This document shows, in pieces, positions 9,128 to 18,995 of a stretch of DNA of 64,000 nt (position 1 is the stretch's first letter; each line of letters starts with the position of its first letter). Made by a program: the position numbers and the translations under genes. This DNA comes from Flavobacterium sp. N502536 (lineage in GTDB: Bacteria > Bacteroidota > Bacteroidia > Flavobacteriales > Flavobacteriaceae). The stretch is taken from contig NZ_CP110011.1 in NCBI RefSeq assembly GCF_025947345.1, forward strand, positions 4,216,001-4,280,000, written 5' to 3'. The notes below the pieces were generated by a model. That model was not told the origin of the DNA. It ran no database searches and was given only the letters and a program-made list of their open reading frames with translations.

Positions 9128-10000
9128 TTATCCAAGTACTTCTTTTACTTTTTTACCAATTTCAGCTGGTGAATCAACAACGTGGATTCCGTTGTCTCTC
9201 ATGATTTGTTTTTTAGCAGCAGCTGTATCGTCAGAACCACCAACAATAGCACCTGCGTGACCCATTGTTCTACCAGCAGGAGCAGTTTCTCCAGCGATAA
9301 AACCAACAACTGGCTTACGGTTACCATCAGCTCTTACCCATTTAGCAGCATCAGCTTCTAATTGTCCTCCGATTTCACCAATCATAATGATGATTTCAGT
9401 TTCAGGGTCGTTCATTAATAATTCAACAGCTTCTTTAGTTGTAGTTCCAATAATTGGATCTCCACCAATACCAATAGCTGTAGTAATTCCTAAACCTTGT
9501 TTTACAACCTGGTCAGCAGCTTCATAAGTTAAAGTTCCAGATTTAGATACGATACCAACTGTTCCTTTTTTGAAAACGAAACCTGGCATAATACCAACTT
9601 TAGCTTCACCCGGAGTAATTACTCCCGGACAGTTTGGTCCGATTAATCTTGAATTTCTTTCTTTAACATAGTTATTAGCTTTAATCATATCTGCTACAGG
9701 AATTCCTTCTGTAATAGCAATAATTACTTTAATTCCAGCGTCAGCAGCTTCCATAATTGCATCAGCAGCAAAAGCTGGCGGAACAAAAATGATAGATGTA
9801 TCAGCTCCGGCTTGCTCTACAGCATCTTTTACTGTGTTAAAAACCGGACGATCTAAATGGCTTGTTCCCCCTTTTCCAGGAGTTACACCACCAACAACAT
9901 TAGTACCGTACTCAATCATTTGAGAAGCGTGGAAAGTTCCTTCGCTTCCTGTAAATCCTTGAACAATTATTTTGGAATCTTTATTAACTAAAACACTCAT
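9128..10000 (-). CDS. sucD: Succinyl-CoA synthetase (ADP-forming) subunit alpha
   Basis: 290 residues, the usual length. It is the alpha subunit of the TCA-cycle enzyme converting succinyl-CoA to succinate with ATP or GTP formation. The N-terminal CoA-binding Rossmann domain has [19 protein letters not shown], the centre has [12 protein letters not shown], and the phospho-histidine is about His248 in GHAGAIVGG. The beta subunit gene is not in this window, so the two subunits are encoded apart, as in other flavobacteria. It is monocistronic here, with its own promoter (TACTTTTG on the minus strand at 10043-10036) and terminator. Confidence 0.98.
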   Translation of the reverse strand: MSVLVNKDSKIIVQGFTGSEGTFHASQMIEYGTNVVGGVTPGKGGTSHLDRPVFNTVKDAVEQAGADTSIIFVPPAFAADAIMEAADAGIKVIIAITEGIPVADMIKANNYVKERNSRLIGPNCPGVITPGEAKVGIMPGFVFKKGTVGIVSKSGTLTYEAADQVVKQGLGITTAIGIGGDPIIGTTTKEAVELLMNDPETEIIIMIGEIGGQLEADAAKWVRADGNRKPVVGFIAGETAPAGRTMGHAGAIVGGSDDTAAAKKQIMRDNGIHVVDSPAEIGKKVKEVLG

Positions 10001-10035
10001 GATATATATTTTATGTAGTTTTTAAAATTGTGATG

Positions 10036-10043
10036 CAAAAGTA
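10036..10043 (-). promoter_or_regulatory. Probable sucD promoter, -7 element
   Basis: On the minus strand this reads TACTTTTG, a perfect match to the Bacteroidota TAnnTTTG element, 36 nt upstream of the sucD ATG. A clear -33 TTG was not seen. Confidence 0.55.
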
Positions 10044-10084
10044 AGGTTTTGTAACGTATTTTAACCTTTTTGTCTTCAAAAAAA

Positions 10085-10447
10085 TTAAGAAAATTGACTC
10101 ATTTGATAACCGCGATATAATTTATCATCTTTTATTTGCCAAATTGTCGCAAAATGAGCTAATAACATCTCTTCTCTTGGGTTTTCAATCGTTTTCACAA
10201 AATGAGAATATCGGATTGAAACCAAGTCATCTTCTGCAATAATGTGACTAATTCTGACCTTAGAACGAACATAAGCACGGCTTAGTTCGTTTGCCATAGC
10301 GGTCATTGACTCATAATCCATCTCGATCAGTCCTTTAGTGCTGTTCCAATCCAACTTTACATCGGGATGTAGGTAAGTTTTCATGATTTCGCTATCAATT
10401 AAGGCATCTGATTTGTAAAATTTTTGAACAAACTCTTTTATAGACAT
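10085..10447 (-). CDS. Nuclear transport factor 2 (SnoaL-like) family protein
   Basis: 120 residues with a cone-shaped NTF2/SnoaL-like pattern: an N-terminal helix (IKEFVQKFYKSDALID), then alternating strands ending in DDKLYRGYQMSQF. The family includes isomerases, dehydratases and non-catalytic ligand binders, so no reaction can be assigned. The ATG at 10447 follows the stop of the LpxD-like gene with one base between, which suggests translational coupling. It is the last gene of the 10085-11378 pair. Confidence 0.8.
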   Translation of the reverse strand: MSIKEFVQKFYKSDALIDSEIMKTYLHPDVKLDWNSTKGLIEMDYESMTAMANELSRAYVRSKVRISHIIAEDDLVSIRYSHFVKTIENPREEMLLAHFATIWQIKDDKLYRGYQMSQFS

Positions 10448-10448
10448 A

Positions 10449-11378
10449 TTACTTCAATTTATTTAGAATTTCAGGAATCTTTTTGATATTGGCCAATTGT
10501 TTTAACTTTTCTCTTGATTCTTCGATTGGAGTTCCGAAATAAGACTTTCCTCCTTCAACCGATTTGGTAACCCCCGTTTGTCCCATAATAACAGCTTTCG
10601 CTCCTATAGTGATGCCACTGGTTGTTCCTACTTGTCCCCAAATTGTAACTTCATCTTCGATTACAACACAACCCGCAATACCCGTTTGTGATGCAATTAA
10701 ACACTTTTTACCAATGACAGTATCGTGTCCAACATGTACCTGATTGTCCAATTTTGTACCTTCACCGATAGTAGTGTCGCCGGTAACCCCTTTGTCAATC
10801 GTACAAAGCGCTCCAATACCTACATTGTCTTCAATTACCACACGTCCACCTGAAATCAACTGATCAAAGCCATCCGGACGTTTTTTATAATAAAACGCGT
10901 CGGCTCCTAAAATGGTTCCGGCGTGAATCATTACATTATCTCCAATTACGGTATGATCGTAAATCGTAACATTTGGATGTATCAAACAGTTTTTTCCAAT
11001 TGTTACATGATTCCCAATAAAACAATTGGGCTGAATCACGGTACCTTCGCCGATAGTTGCAGAAAGTGCAATCGATACGCTGGTGCCTTGAAAAGGTCTG
11101 AAATGTTTAGTTAGGGTATTGAAATCTCTGAAAGGATCATCAGAAATTAAAAGTGCTTTACCTTCGGGGCATTCTACTTTTTTATTGATTAAAATTATAG
11201 TAGCTGCCGATTGTAAGGCTTTGTCGTAATATTTGGGATGGTCAACAAAAACAATGTCTCCAGATTCAACGACATGAATTTCGTTCATGCCTAAAACTGG
11301 AAAGTTTTGGTCACCTATAAATTCGCAATCCAGCAAATTTGCAATTTCTTGTAAAGAGTGAATCTTTGGAAATTTCAT
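10449..11378 (-). CDS. LpxD-like UDP-3-O-acylglucosamine N-acyltransferase paralogue
   Basis: 309 residues. An N-terminal LpxD-type uridine-binding region (to about 95) is followed by many hexapeptide repeats of a left-handed beta-helix (for example [20 protein letters not shown]). The His that is catalytic in LpxD is kept as His218 in VHVGHD. It is distinct from, and shorter than, the second LpxD encoded at 14366-15409. It may N-acylate a lipid A precursor with different acyl choice, or a different UDP-sugar; this is inference. It lies downstream of efp in a minus-strand run of envelope genes. Confidence 0.85.
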   Translation of the reverse strand: MKFPKIHSLQEIANLLDCEFIGDQNFPVLGMNEIHVVESGDIVFVDHPKYYDKALQSAATIILINKKVECPEGKALLISDDPFRDFNTLTKHFRPFQGTSVSIALSATIGEGTVIQPNCFIGNHVTIGKNCLIHPNVTIYDHTVIGDNVMIHAGTILGADAFYYKKRPDGFDQLISGGRVVIEDNVGIGALCTIDKGVTGDTTIGEGTKLDNQVHVGHDTVIGKKCLIASQTGIAGCVVIEDEVTIWGQVGTTSGITIGAKAVIMGQTGVTKSVEGGKSYFGTPIEESREKLKQLANIKKIPEILNKLK

Positions 11379-11388
11379 ATATTTATTT

Positions 11389-11466
11389 AGTTTTCAGTCT
11401 CAGTTTTCAGTCTCAGTTTTCAATCTGCATTAACAAACTGATAACTGCGACTGAAAACTGAAAACT
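11389..11466. repeat. 13-bp tandem repeat with inverted arm
   Basis: AGTTTTCAGTCTC occurs at 11389-11401 and again at 11402-11414, with a degraded third copy at 11415-11427. The matching inverted words GACTGAAAACTGAAAACT end the gap at about 11449-11466, so a hairpin can form between efp and the LpxD-like gene. The word ACTGCGACTGA (11444-11454) is repeated at 18489-18499. Confidence 0.8.
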
Positions 11467-11474
11467 TATAAAAA

Positions 11475-12041
11475 CTACTCTTTTACACGCTCCATGTAAG
11501 AACCTGAAGCCGTATCAATTTTAATTTTATCACCTTCGTTGATGAATAACGGAACGTTTACAGTTGCTCCGGTCTCTACTGTAGCAGATTTTGTGGCATT
11601 TGTAGCAGTGTTTCCTTTTACTCCCGGTTCAGCATAAGTAATTTCAAGAATTACAGATGTTGGCATATCCACAGATAAAGGAAGATCAGTCTCTGTATTA
11701 ATCTGAACCATTACGTTAGTTCCTTCTTTCAACAATCCCGGATTGTCCAAGATGTTTTTATTCAAAGAAATTTGCTCAAAAGTTTCAGCATTCATGAAGT
11801 GAAATTCGTCACCTTCAGCATATAAAAACTGAAAAGTATGTGTTTCAACACGAACGTCTTCGATTTTATGTCCTGCAGAAAATGTATTGTCCAATACTTT
11901 TCCTGTAGTTAAGCTTTTTAATTTCGTTCTTACGAAAGCAGGACCTTTTCCTGGTTTTACGTGAAGAAATTCAATAATTTTATAAATATCGTGGTTGTAT
12001 TTAATACATAACCCGTTTCTAATATCTGATGTAGATGCCAT
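11475..12041 (-). CDS. efp: Elongation factor P
   Basis: 188 residues, the usual length. EF-P binds the ribosome beside the P-site tRNA and rescues stalling at polyproline stretches. KOW-like domain I carries the tip loop KPGKGPAF with Lys32 as the functional residue, followed by two OB domains ending in IDTASGSYMERVK. The tip is of the lysine class. It lies between the lpxA gene and the LpxD-like gene on the same strand, each separated by a repeat-bearing gap of about 85-95 nt. Confidence 0.98.
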   Translation of the reverse strand: MASTSDIRNGLCIKYNHDIYKIIEFLHVKPGKGPAFVRTKLKSLTTGKVLDNTFSAGHKIEDVRVETHTFQFLYAEGDEFHFMNAETFEQISLNKNILDNPGLLKEGTNVMVQINTETDLPLSVDMPTSVILEITYAEPGVKGNTATNATKSATVETGATVNVPLFINEGDKIKIDTASGSYMERVKE

Positions 12042-12068
12042 TTGTTTTTATTTTTTTATTTTTTGTTG

Positions 12069-12112
12069 AATCGTTAAACCGTTTATTCGATTAAACGATT
12101 AAACAAATAAAC
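12069..12112. repeat. Interleaved inverted repeats (A-B-A'-B')
   Basis: AATCGTT (12069-12075) pairs with AACGATT (12094-12100), and GTTTATT (12081-12087) pairs with AATAAAC (12106-12112). The two pairs interleave instead of nesting. A competing local hairpin CGTTTA/TAAACG also exists. It fills the lpxA-efp gap. Confidence 0.65.
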
Positions 12113-12125
12113 AGTTAAACTTATT

Positions 12126-12911
12126 TTAATAATTTCCTGAATAACCTTTCATGATTCCTCGTGATGAATTTCGGATAAAATCTAAAATTTCATCTCTCTC
12201 AGGAGTAGCTTCCATTTCGGCTTCAATAATACTTAAAGCTTGCGTTGTATTGTAATTTTTCTGGTATAAGATTCTGTAAATTTCCTGAATTTCTCTAATT
12301 TTTTCAGTGCTAAAACCTCTTCTTCTTAAACCAACTGAATTGATACCTACATACGATAACGGCTCTTTTGCCGCTTTTGTATATGGCGGAACGTCTTTTC
12401 TAACCAAAGATCCACCAGAAATCATAGCGTGATCTCCGATATGGATGAATTGATGAATCGCTGCCAAACCACCAATTACTGCGTGATTTCCAACTACAAC
12501 GTGACCTGCCAATGCAACTCCGTTTACGATAATGGCGTTATTCCCAATTTCGCAGTCGTGCGCAATGTGAGCATATGCCATAACCAGACAGTTGTTTCCA
12601 AGAATCGTTTGTCCAGAGGCAACTGTACCTCTGTTGATGGTAACACATTCTCTAATCGTACAATTATCGCCTATGATAGCAAGAGAATCTTCTCCTCCGA
12701 ATTTTAAGTCTTGTGGTACCGCAGAGATAACCGCACCTGGAAAAATATTGCAATTTTTACCAATACGAGCTCCTTCCATGATCGTCACATTTGAACCAAT
12801 CCAGGTACCATCACCAATAATTACATTATTGTGAATTGTTGTAAAAGGCTCAATTACAACATTTTTAGCGATTTTAGCGCCAGGATGAACATATGCTAAT
12901 GGTTGATTCAT
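12126..12911 (-). CDS. lpxA: Acyl-ACP--UDP-N-acetylglucosamine O-acyltransferase
   Basis: 261 residues. First step of lipid A synthesis: transfer of a 3-hydroxyacyl chain from ACP to UDP-GlcNAc in the cytoplasm. Left-handed beta-helix hexapeptides fill residues 1-185; AYAHIAHDC contains the catalytic His (about 118, the counterpart of E. coli His125); a helical C-terminus follows from about 190. It is encoded directly after lpxC-fabZ (73 nt gap), as is typical in Bacteroidota. Confidence 0.97.
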   Translation of the reverse strand: MNQPLAYVHPGAKIAKNVVIEPFTTIHNNVIIGDGTWIGSNVTIMEGARIGKNCNIFPGAVISAVPQDLKFGGEDSLAIIGDNCTIRECVTINRGTVASGQTILGNNCLVMAYAHIAHDCEIGNNAIIVNGVALAGHVVVGNHAVIGGLAAIHQFIHIGDHAMISGGSLVRKDVPPYTKAAKEPLSYVGINSVGLRRRGFSTEKIREIQEIYRILYQKNYNTTQALSIIEAEMEATPERDEILDFIRNSSRGIMKGYSGNY

Positions 12912-12984
12912 ATGTATTTTTTATATTTTAAATTAAAATAATCTAATTTGGGCAACAAACCTAAACAATAAAATTGATTAATTA

Positions 12985-14382
12985 TTATTGTTTTCTTGCA
13001 ATTTGAGCCATTAATTCTGCCTCGGTCACTAATTTCCCATTTGCGTAAGCATTTGCCTGCATATGACAGATTCCTCTTCTGATTGGAGAAATCAACTCAC
13101 ATTTGAAAATTAACGTATCACCTGGCAATACTTTGTGTTTGAACTTAACATTGTCAATTTTCATGAAATAAGTCAAGTAATTCTCTGGATCCGGAACGGT
13201 ACTTAAAACTAAGATCCCTCCCGTTTGCGCCATCGCTTCAACAATAAGAACTCCGGGCATAACTGGTGCTTCCGGGAAATGTCCAACGAAGAAATTTTCA
13301 TTCATTGTAACATTTTTCAAACCAACCACATGACGATCCGACATTTCGATGATTCTGTCAATCAACAAAAATGGAGGTCTGTGAGGAAGCATCGCCATAA
13401 TTTTATGAATATCCATCAAAGGCTCCTGGTTTAAATCGTAAACAGGAACATGATTTCTTTGCTCTATTTTAATGATTTTTGCCAATTTTTTAGCAAACTG
13501 AGTATTTACAAAATGCCCCGGTTTATTCGCTATAATTTTACCCTGAATACGAACTCCAATAAGAGATAAATCTCCAATTACATCAAGAAGTTTGTGTCTT
13601 GCTGCTTCGTTTGGATAGTGTAAAGTAAGGTTGTCTAAAACGCCGTTTGGTTTTACAGATATTTCATCTTTTCCAAAAGCTTTCTTTAAATTCGCCATTG
13701 TAGCTTCAGAAATCTCTTTGTCTACATAAACAATTGCATTATTTAAATCACCTCCTTTAATTAAACCATGCTCTAATAAAGATTCCAATTCATGTAAAAA
13801 ACTAAAAGTTCTTGAACTCGCAATTTCTGTTTTAAAATCGGCAATACTTTTTAAGGTAGCATTTTGAGTACCTAAAACTTTAGTCCCAAAATCTACCATT
13901 GTAGTTACTTGATAATCATCACTTGGCATTACAAGAATCTCGCTGCCAGTTGCTTCATCGGTAAACGAAATTACTTCTTTCACTACATAAACATTACGGC
14001 TTGCGTCTTGTTCTTCTATCTCCGCTTTTTCAATTGCTTCAACAAAATATTTTGAAGAACCATCCATAATAGGAAGTTCTGAAGCATCTAATTCTATAAT
14101 AACATTGTCCAGATCACATCCAACTAATGCCGCCAAAACATGTTCTGGAGTTTGAATTTTTACGCCTAGTTTTTCTAAATTAGTACCTCTTTGCGTATTC
14201 ACAACATAATTAGCATCAGCCTCAATGACTGGCTGGCCTTGCAAATCTACTCTTACAAAAGTGAAACCGTTATTAATTGGAGCTGGTTTAAAAGTCATTG
14301 TAACTTCTTTCCCAGTGTGTAATCCAACGCCTGTTAGTGAAATTTCATTTTTGATGGTCTTCTGTTTAACCATTATTTCCAT
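12985..14382 (-). CDS. lpxC-fabZ: Bifunctional UDP-3-O-acyl-GlcNAc deacetylase / 3-hydroxyacyl-ACP dehydratase
   Basis: 465 residues, a fusion known from Bacteroidota. The LpxC half (to about 310) is the zinc deacetylase that commits lipid A synthesis; visible zinc ligands are His81, His263 and Asp267, with catalytic His290 in KPGHFVNT. The FabZ half (from about 320) is a hot-dog dehydratase with His368 in [11 protein letters not shown] and Glu382. The fusion ties the two enzymes competing for 3-hydroxyacyl-ACP. The start overlaps the end of lpxD by 17 bp (ATG at 14382) or by 8 bp if the ATG at 14373 is used. Confidence 0.97.
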   Translation of the reverse strand: MEIMVKQKTIKNEISLTGVGLHTGKEVTMTFKPAPINNGFTFVRVDLQGQPVIEADANYVVNTQRGTNLEKLGVKIQTPEHVLAALVGCDLDNVIIELDASELPIMDGSSKYFVEAIEKAEIEEQDASRNVYVVKEVISFTDEATGSEILVMPSDDYQVTTMVDFGTKVLGTQNATLKSIADFKTEIASSRTFSFLHELESLLEHGLIKGGDLNNAIVYVDKEISEATMANLKKAFGKDEISVKPNGVLDNLTLHYPNEAARHKLLDVIGDLSLIGVRIQGKIIANKPGHFVNTQFAKKLAKIIKIEQRNHVPVYDLNQEPLMDIHKIMAMLPHRPPFLLIDRIIEMSDRHVVGLKNVTMNENFFVGHFPEAPVMPGVLIVEAMAQTGGILVLSTVPDPENYLTYFMKIDNVKFKHKVLPGDTLIFKCELISPIRRGICHMQANAYANGKLVTEAELMAQIARKQ

Positions 14383-15409
14383 TTTTTGGGTTTATTATTT
14401 GTTTTTTTAATTCTTCTACTTCGGCAACTATTTTAGGCAGATTTTTGAAATGAACATACGATTTATTAAAATCGGTATATCCAAGAGACGGTGTCCCTTG
14501 TAATATTTCATCATCCTTAATGTTTCTTGCTACTCCTGACTGAGCCTGCAATCTCACATTATTCCCTATTGTCAAGTGTCCTGCGATACCTACTTGCCCG
14601 CCAATCATACAGTTTTCGCCAATTTTTGTAGAACCGGCCACACCAGATTGCGCTGCAATTACGGTGTTTTTGCCAATTTCAACATTATGTGCAATCTGAA
14701 TCTGATTGTCTAATTTAACTCCTTGTCTTATGATTGTCGAACCAAGAGTTGCTCTGTCTATTGTTGTATTGGCACCGATATCAACGTTATCTTCGATAAT
14801 AACATTACCAATTTGTGGTACCTTACTGTAAACTCCTTCTTCATTCGGAACAAAACCAAAACCATCCGCACCAATGATAGTACCGGAATGAATAGTACAA
14901 TTGTTACCAATTATAGTTTCAGAGTAAATTTTAGCGCCTGCAAAAATATACACATTATCGCCAATAACAACATTATCGCCAATAAAACTGTTTGGGTAAA
15001 TTTTTACATTATTACCTAAAATCACGTTTTGTCCAATATAACTAAAGCTTCCTAAGTACAAATTGTCTCCGTATTTAGTGCCTTCTGTTATATAAGACTG
15101 CGGTTCTATGCCGTTTTTGTTTAATTTAACCTGATTGTAAAACTCTAAAAGCTTAGAAAAAGAAGCGTAGGCATCTTCTACTTTTATTAAAGTTGTGGTA
15201 ATTTCCTGCTCAGGCACAAAGCTATCATTAACAATAGTTACAGATGCTTTAGTCGTATATATGTGGTTGATATATTTTGGATTGGCCAAAAAAGTAAGCG
15301 ATCCCTCCTCACCTTCTTCTATTTTAGATAATCGAGAAACTTCTACATTGGGATTCCCAACAACTTCTCCTTCTAAAATTCCCGCTATTTGTTCTGCTGT
15401 AAATTTCAT
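14366..15409 (-). CDS. lpxD: UDP-3-O-(3-hydroxyacyl)glucosamine N-acyltransferase
   Basis: 347 residues, full length. Third step of lipid A synthesis. It has an N-terminal uridine-binding domain (to about 100), hexapeptide beta-helix (100-310) with the catalytic His241 in QIAHNVEIG, and a C-terminal helix ending in basic residues. It overlaps lpxC-fabZ and lies 39 nt after the HD hydrolase gene, giving the order HD-lpxD-lpxC/fabZ-lpxA-efp. This is the canonical LpxD; the shorter copy at 10449 is its paralogue. Confidence 0.97.
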   Translation of the reverse strand: MKFTAEQIAGILEGEVVGNPNVEVSRLSKIEEGEEGSLTFLANPKYINHIYTTKASVTIVNDSFVPEQEITTTLIKVEDAYASFSKLLEFYNQVKLNKNGIEPQSYITEGTKYGDNLYLGSFSYIGQNVILGNNVKIYPNSFIGDNVVIGDNVYIFAGAKIYSETIIGNNCTIHSGTIIGADGFGFVPNEEGVYSKVPQIGNVIIEDNVDIGANTTIDRATLGSTIIRQGVKLDNQIQIAHNVEIGKNTVIAAQSGVAGSTKIGENCMIGGQVGIAGHLTIGNNVRLQAQSGVARNIKDDEILQGTPSLGYTDFNKSYVHFKNLPKIVAEVEELKKQIINPKNGNNG

Positions 15410-15448
15410 TGCGACAAAAATATAAAAAATAGATTTTAAATGTTAATT

Positions 15449-16678
15449 TTAGATAAGTTGTTTTGGGAAACAGATGTAATATTTTGTCACCAATTTAGAT
15501 AAAGACCTTAAATTCAACTGATCAGATGCTTCTACAACATCTTCAATTGTTTTGTCTTTTTTCAAAATTCGTATCGGTTCAGCTTCTTTACTGTAGGCCT
15601 GATTTTTAATTTTTCCGCCAAAAATAAAATAACCCGCTTCTAATTGTGTAATATGGTGCTCGTTAGCGAATTCTTCTTTCAGAGATTGTAATTCTTCGGC
15701 CGGTATTTTTTCTGCAGTAAGCTTAATTTTAAGCAAATCTCTGTTAATAAGCATTTTGCTTAAAGTGGAAAGAATAAAATCATCCTGTTTCTGCCAGGCT
15801 TTTAAGGCGCTGATAATATCAAAATCATCAAGTTGAGAGAATAAATCTAATTTTTCGGCGTCAAAGTCCTCTAAAGTTACCCTGTTCTTCATAAAATACA
15901 TAAGAGGCTCGCTGCAAGGCAAAGACACTCCTTTTAAAGTCAGTTCTCTTGCTCTTTTCAGTACCCTCATCAAAATCAATTCAGCCACCAGACTTGTTTT
16001 ATGCAAATAAGCCTGCCAGTACATCAGCCTTCTTGAAAGCAAAAACTTTTCGACTGAATAAATCCCCTTTTCTTCAATTACCAAAATACCATCGACTACA
16101 TTCATCATCTGAATCAAACGTTCAGAGTTGACATTTCCTTCCGCTACACCAGTATAAAAACTATCTCTTTTCAAATAATCCATTCGGTCCATATCCAACT
16201 GACTGGAAATCAATTGCAGCATGAATTTTCGATGATAATCCCCTTTAAAAACCTGAATGGCGAGACTCAGTCTTCCTTCAAATTCTTCATTTAACTGGTT
16301 CATAAACAACAATGAAATAGCTTCATGGTTCACATCTTCCACAATACTCTTCTCCATCGCGTGTGAAAAAGGGCCGTGACCAATGTCATGCAGTAAAATT
16401 GCAATGTACAACGCATTCTCTTCTTCAGCTGAAATTGCTACTCCTTTAAAACGAAGTGTGTCTACAGCCTTCTGCATGAGATGCATACAGCCCAAAGCAT
16501 GATGAAAACGTGTATGATTAGCACCGGGATAAACCAAATACGACAATCCCATTTGCGAAATGCGGCGTAAACGCTGAAAATACGGGTGCTGAATTAGGTC
16601 GTAAATAAGTTCGTTCGGAATGGAAATAAACCCGTAAATGGGATCATTAAATATTTTTAACTTATTGATATGAGTCAC
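15449..16678 (-). CDS. HD domain phosphohydrolase
   Basis: 409 residues with a dGTPase/SAMHD1-like HD domain: TRFHHALG (His59/60), HDIGHGPFSH (His97-Asp98) and a later Asp in LDMDRMDYLKRD. These are the metal ligands of nucleotide or dNTP hydrolases. The most probable activity is on (deoxy)nucleotides, but the substrate is not determined. The start is a GTG at 16678; no in-frame ATG lies nearby. It heads the lipid A gene run. Confidence 0.9.
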   Translation of the reverse strand: MTHINKLKIFNDPIYGFISIPNELIYDLIQHPYFQRLRRISQMGLSYLVYPGANHTRFHHALGCMHLMQKAVDTLRFKGVAISAEEENALYIAILLHDIGHGPFSHAMEKSIVEDVNHEAISLLFMNQLNEEFEGRLSLAIQVFKGDYHRKFMLQLISSQLDMDRMDYLKRDSFYTGVAEGNVNSERLIQMMNVVDGILVIEEKGIYSVEKFLLSRRLMYWQAYLHKTSLVAELILMRVLKRARELTLKGVSLPCSEPLMYFMKNRVTLEDFDAEKLDLFSQLDDFDIISALKAWQKQDDFILSTLSKMLINRDLLKIKLTAEKIPAEELQSLKEEFANEHHITQLEAGYFIFGGKIKNQAYSKEAEPIRILKKDKTIEDVVEASDQLNLRSLSKLVTKYYICFPKQLI

Positions 16679-16899
16679 TATTTGGTTATTTTTAAGTCAA
16701 CAAATATAAGTAATTAACTATAACGAAGTTTGCGTTTTTTGCTTAAAAATTGCTAAACCTTTAGTCTGAATATCAATTTAATAGCGATACCTTAAAAACT
16801 TATTCTGTAAAAATTACCATTCTCAATTCTGAAATTTATACTATTTTTAATACTTTTTAAGTTCTATACTTCTAAATTGCATTAAAATAAAAATCGTTT

Positions 16900-18452
16900 A
16901 TGGACAAGATAAAAATACTTTGGGTCGATGATGAAATCGATCTTTTAAAGCCACATATATTATTTCTGGAGAAAAAAAACTACACCGTAACAACTTCTAA
17001 CAACGGCTTAGATGCTATTGCTTTGTTTGAAGAAGACAATTTTGATATTGTTTTTTTAGATGAAAATATGCCCGGAATGAGTGGTCTGGAGACGCTTTCT
17101 GAAATGAAAGAGAAAAAATCGGCAATCCCGATGATTATGATTACCAAAAGTGAAGAAGAATACATCATGGAAGAAGCCATTGGTTCTAAAATCGCTGATT
17201 ATCTGATCAAACGGTTAATCCAAATCAGATTTTACTGAGTTTGAAGAAAAACCTGGACCATTCGAGGTTGATTTCTGAAAAAACAACCTTAGATTATCAA
17301 AAAGAGTTCAGAAAGATCTCTATGGAATTGGCGATGGTAAATTCTTTTGAAGACTGGATAGAACTGTATAAAAAATTGATTTTCTGGGAACTGGAACTTG
17401 AGAATATTAACGATCAGGCGATGATTGAAATTCTTGAATCTCAAAAGGTTGAAGCCAATTCGCAATTCGGAAAATACATCGAAAGAAACTACGAAGACTG
17501 GTTTGCTCCAAAAGCTGATAAACCTATTCAGTCACACAATTTGTTTAAAGAATTAGTGGTTCCCGAAATCAAAAAGAAAGATAAACCAATTTTGTTTGTC
17601 GTAATTGATAATCTTCGTTACGATCAATGGAAATCTTTTGAAACTGTGGTTTCTAATTATTACAAACTGGAAAAAGAAGTGCCTTATTTCTCTATACTTC
17701 CAACAGCTACCCAGTATGCACGTAATGCTATTTTCTCTGGTCTTTTACCAATAGAAATGGAAAAACAATTTCCACAATACTGGAAAAACGACGTCGAAGA
17801 TGGCGGTAAAAACCTGTATGAAGCCGAATTTCTTTCAGCACAATTAAAACGTTTGGGTCTAAACATTAAGGAAGATTACTTTAAAATTACCAACTACGCT
17901 GGTGGAAAAAAACTGGCAGAAAATTTCAAAGCCCTAAAAGGCAACGATTTGGTAACTGTTGTGTATAATTTCGTCGACATGTTATCGCATGCTAAGACCG
18001 AAATGGAAGTCGTAAAAGAATTAGCTTCTGACGATAAAGCGTATCGTTCGCTCACGTTAAGCTGGTTTAAAAACTCCCCTCTTCTGGAAATTATTCAGCA
18101 AGCACAGTTGTTAGGATTCAAACTAATTCTAACCACCGATCACGGTACTATTAATGTAAAAAATCCTTCGAAAGTTGTTGGAGATAAAAATACAAGCTTA
18201 AATTTGCGCTACAAAACCGGGCGTAGTTTAACGTACGAACAAAAGGATGTTTATGTCGTAAAAGAACCTAAAGTGATTGGTTTGCCTGCCATAAACATGA
18301 GCAGTTCGTTTATTTTTGCTAAAAATGATTATTTTTTAGCTTACGTAAACAACTACAATCATTATGTGAGTTATTACAAAAATACCTATCAGCACGGAGG
18401 AATTTCATTAGAAGAAATGATTATTCCGTTTTTAGTATTTAATCCGAAGTAA
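16900..18452 (+). pseudogene. porX: PorX-type response regulator/phosphatase, split by a one-base frameshift
   Basis: Two frames together give one PorX protein of about 517 residues. Frame 1 (16900-17238) is a receiver domain with WVDDEID, the phospho-acceptor Asp in FLDENMPG and Thr in MIMITKS. Frame 2 (17241-18452, beginning at a TTG, not a real start) is the alkaline-phosphatase/PglZ-like domain with VVIDNLRYDQW, PTATQYARN and TTDHGTI. The break falls at the conserved Lys-Pro of the receiver domain: the DNA reads AAACGG at 17209-17214, and one extra C (AAACCGG) restores [17 protein letters not shown]. PorX with PorY regulates the type IX secretion system used for gliding and protein export. 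I cannot tell a sequencing error from a true mutation. Confidence 0.9.
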
Positions 18453-18462
18453 AAAGATTTCG

Positions 18463-18499
18463 GTCGCAGTTTTCAGCAGAGACTGTAAACTGCGACTGA
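18463..18499. repeat. Intergenic hairpin sharing a word with 11444-11454
   Basis: GTCGCAGTTT (18463-18472) pairs perfectly with AAACTGCGAC (18487-18496), loop 14 nt, between porX and tsaE. The word ACTGCGACTGA recurs exactly in the efp-lpxD-like gap. Confidence 0.7.
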
Positions 18500-18521
18500 G
18501 ACTAATCAAAATAAACAAGAA

Positions 18522-18929
18522 ATGAATATCGTTTTTTCATTAGATCAAATCAAAGAAGTAGCAGAGCAAATTTTAGCCTCAAATCCAAAAAAAATCATCC
18601 TTTTTAATGGAGAAATGGGCGTTGGAAAAACTACTTTAATCAAGCAATTGTGTAAAAGCCTGGGAGTTCAGGACGCGACCAGCAGTCCAACTTTTTCTTT
18701 AGTTAACGAATACTATACTGCTAATAATCAAATTGTTTATCATTTTGACTTTTACCGATTAAACAAAGAAACCGAAGCTCTGGATATGGGCGTTGATGAT
18801 TATTTGTACTCTGGAAACTGGTGTTTTATAGAATGGTCTGAAAAAATTGCGAATCTGCTTCCGGAAGAAACTTCTGTGATTTCAATTGAGTTACAGGCAG
18901 ATGGACAAAGAAAACTTGAATTAAATTAA
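18522..18929 (+). CDS. tsaE: tRNA threonylcarbamoyladenosine biosynthesis ATPase TsaE
   Basis: 135 residues, usual length. TsaE is the small P-loop ATPase that works with TsaB and TsaD to make t6A37 in ANN-decoding tRNAs. A Walker A motif GEMGVGKTT lies at about 30-38; SSPTFSLVNEY (switch-like) and FYRLNK follow; the C-terminal CFIEWSEKI is characteristic. The other t6A enzyme, TsaC, is encoded at 34567-35187. Confidence 0.96.
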   Translation: MNIVFSLDQIKEVAEQILASNPKKIILFNGEMGVGKTTLIKQLCKSLGVQDATSSPTFSLVNEYYTANNQIVYHFDFYRLNKETEALDMGVDDYLYSGNWCFIEWSEKIANLLPEETSVISIELQADGQRKLELN

Positions 18930-18995
18930 TTACACAAAGATTCGCATAAGCAGCAATAAAAATGCTTAAAGAATTTTTGAGAAACAAGATTGAAA

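Noticed and set aside
17200..17245. Programmed ribosomal frameshift in porX
   Set aside because: No slippery heptamer or following hairpin is seen at 17205-17215; a missing base explains it more simply.
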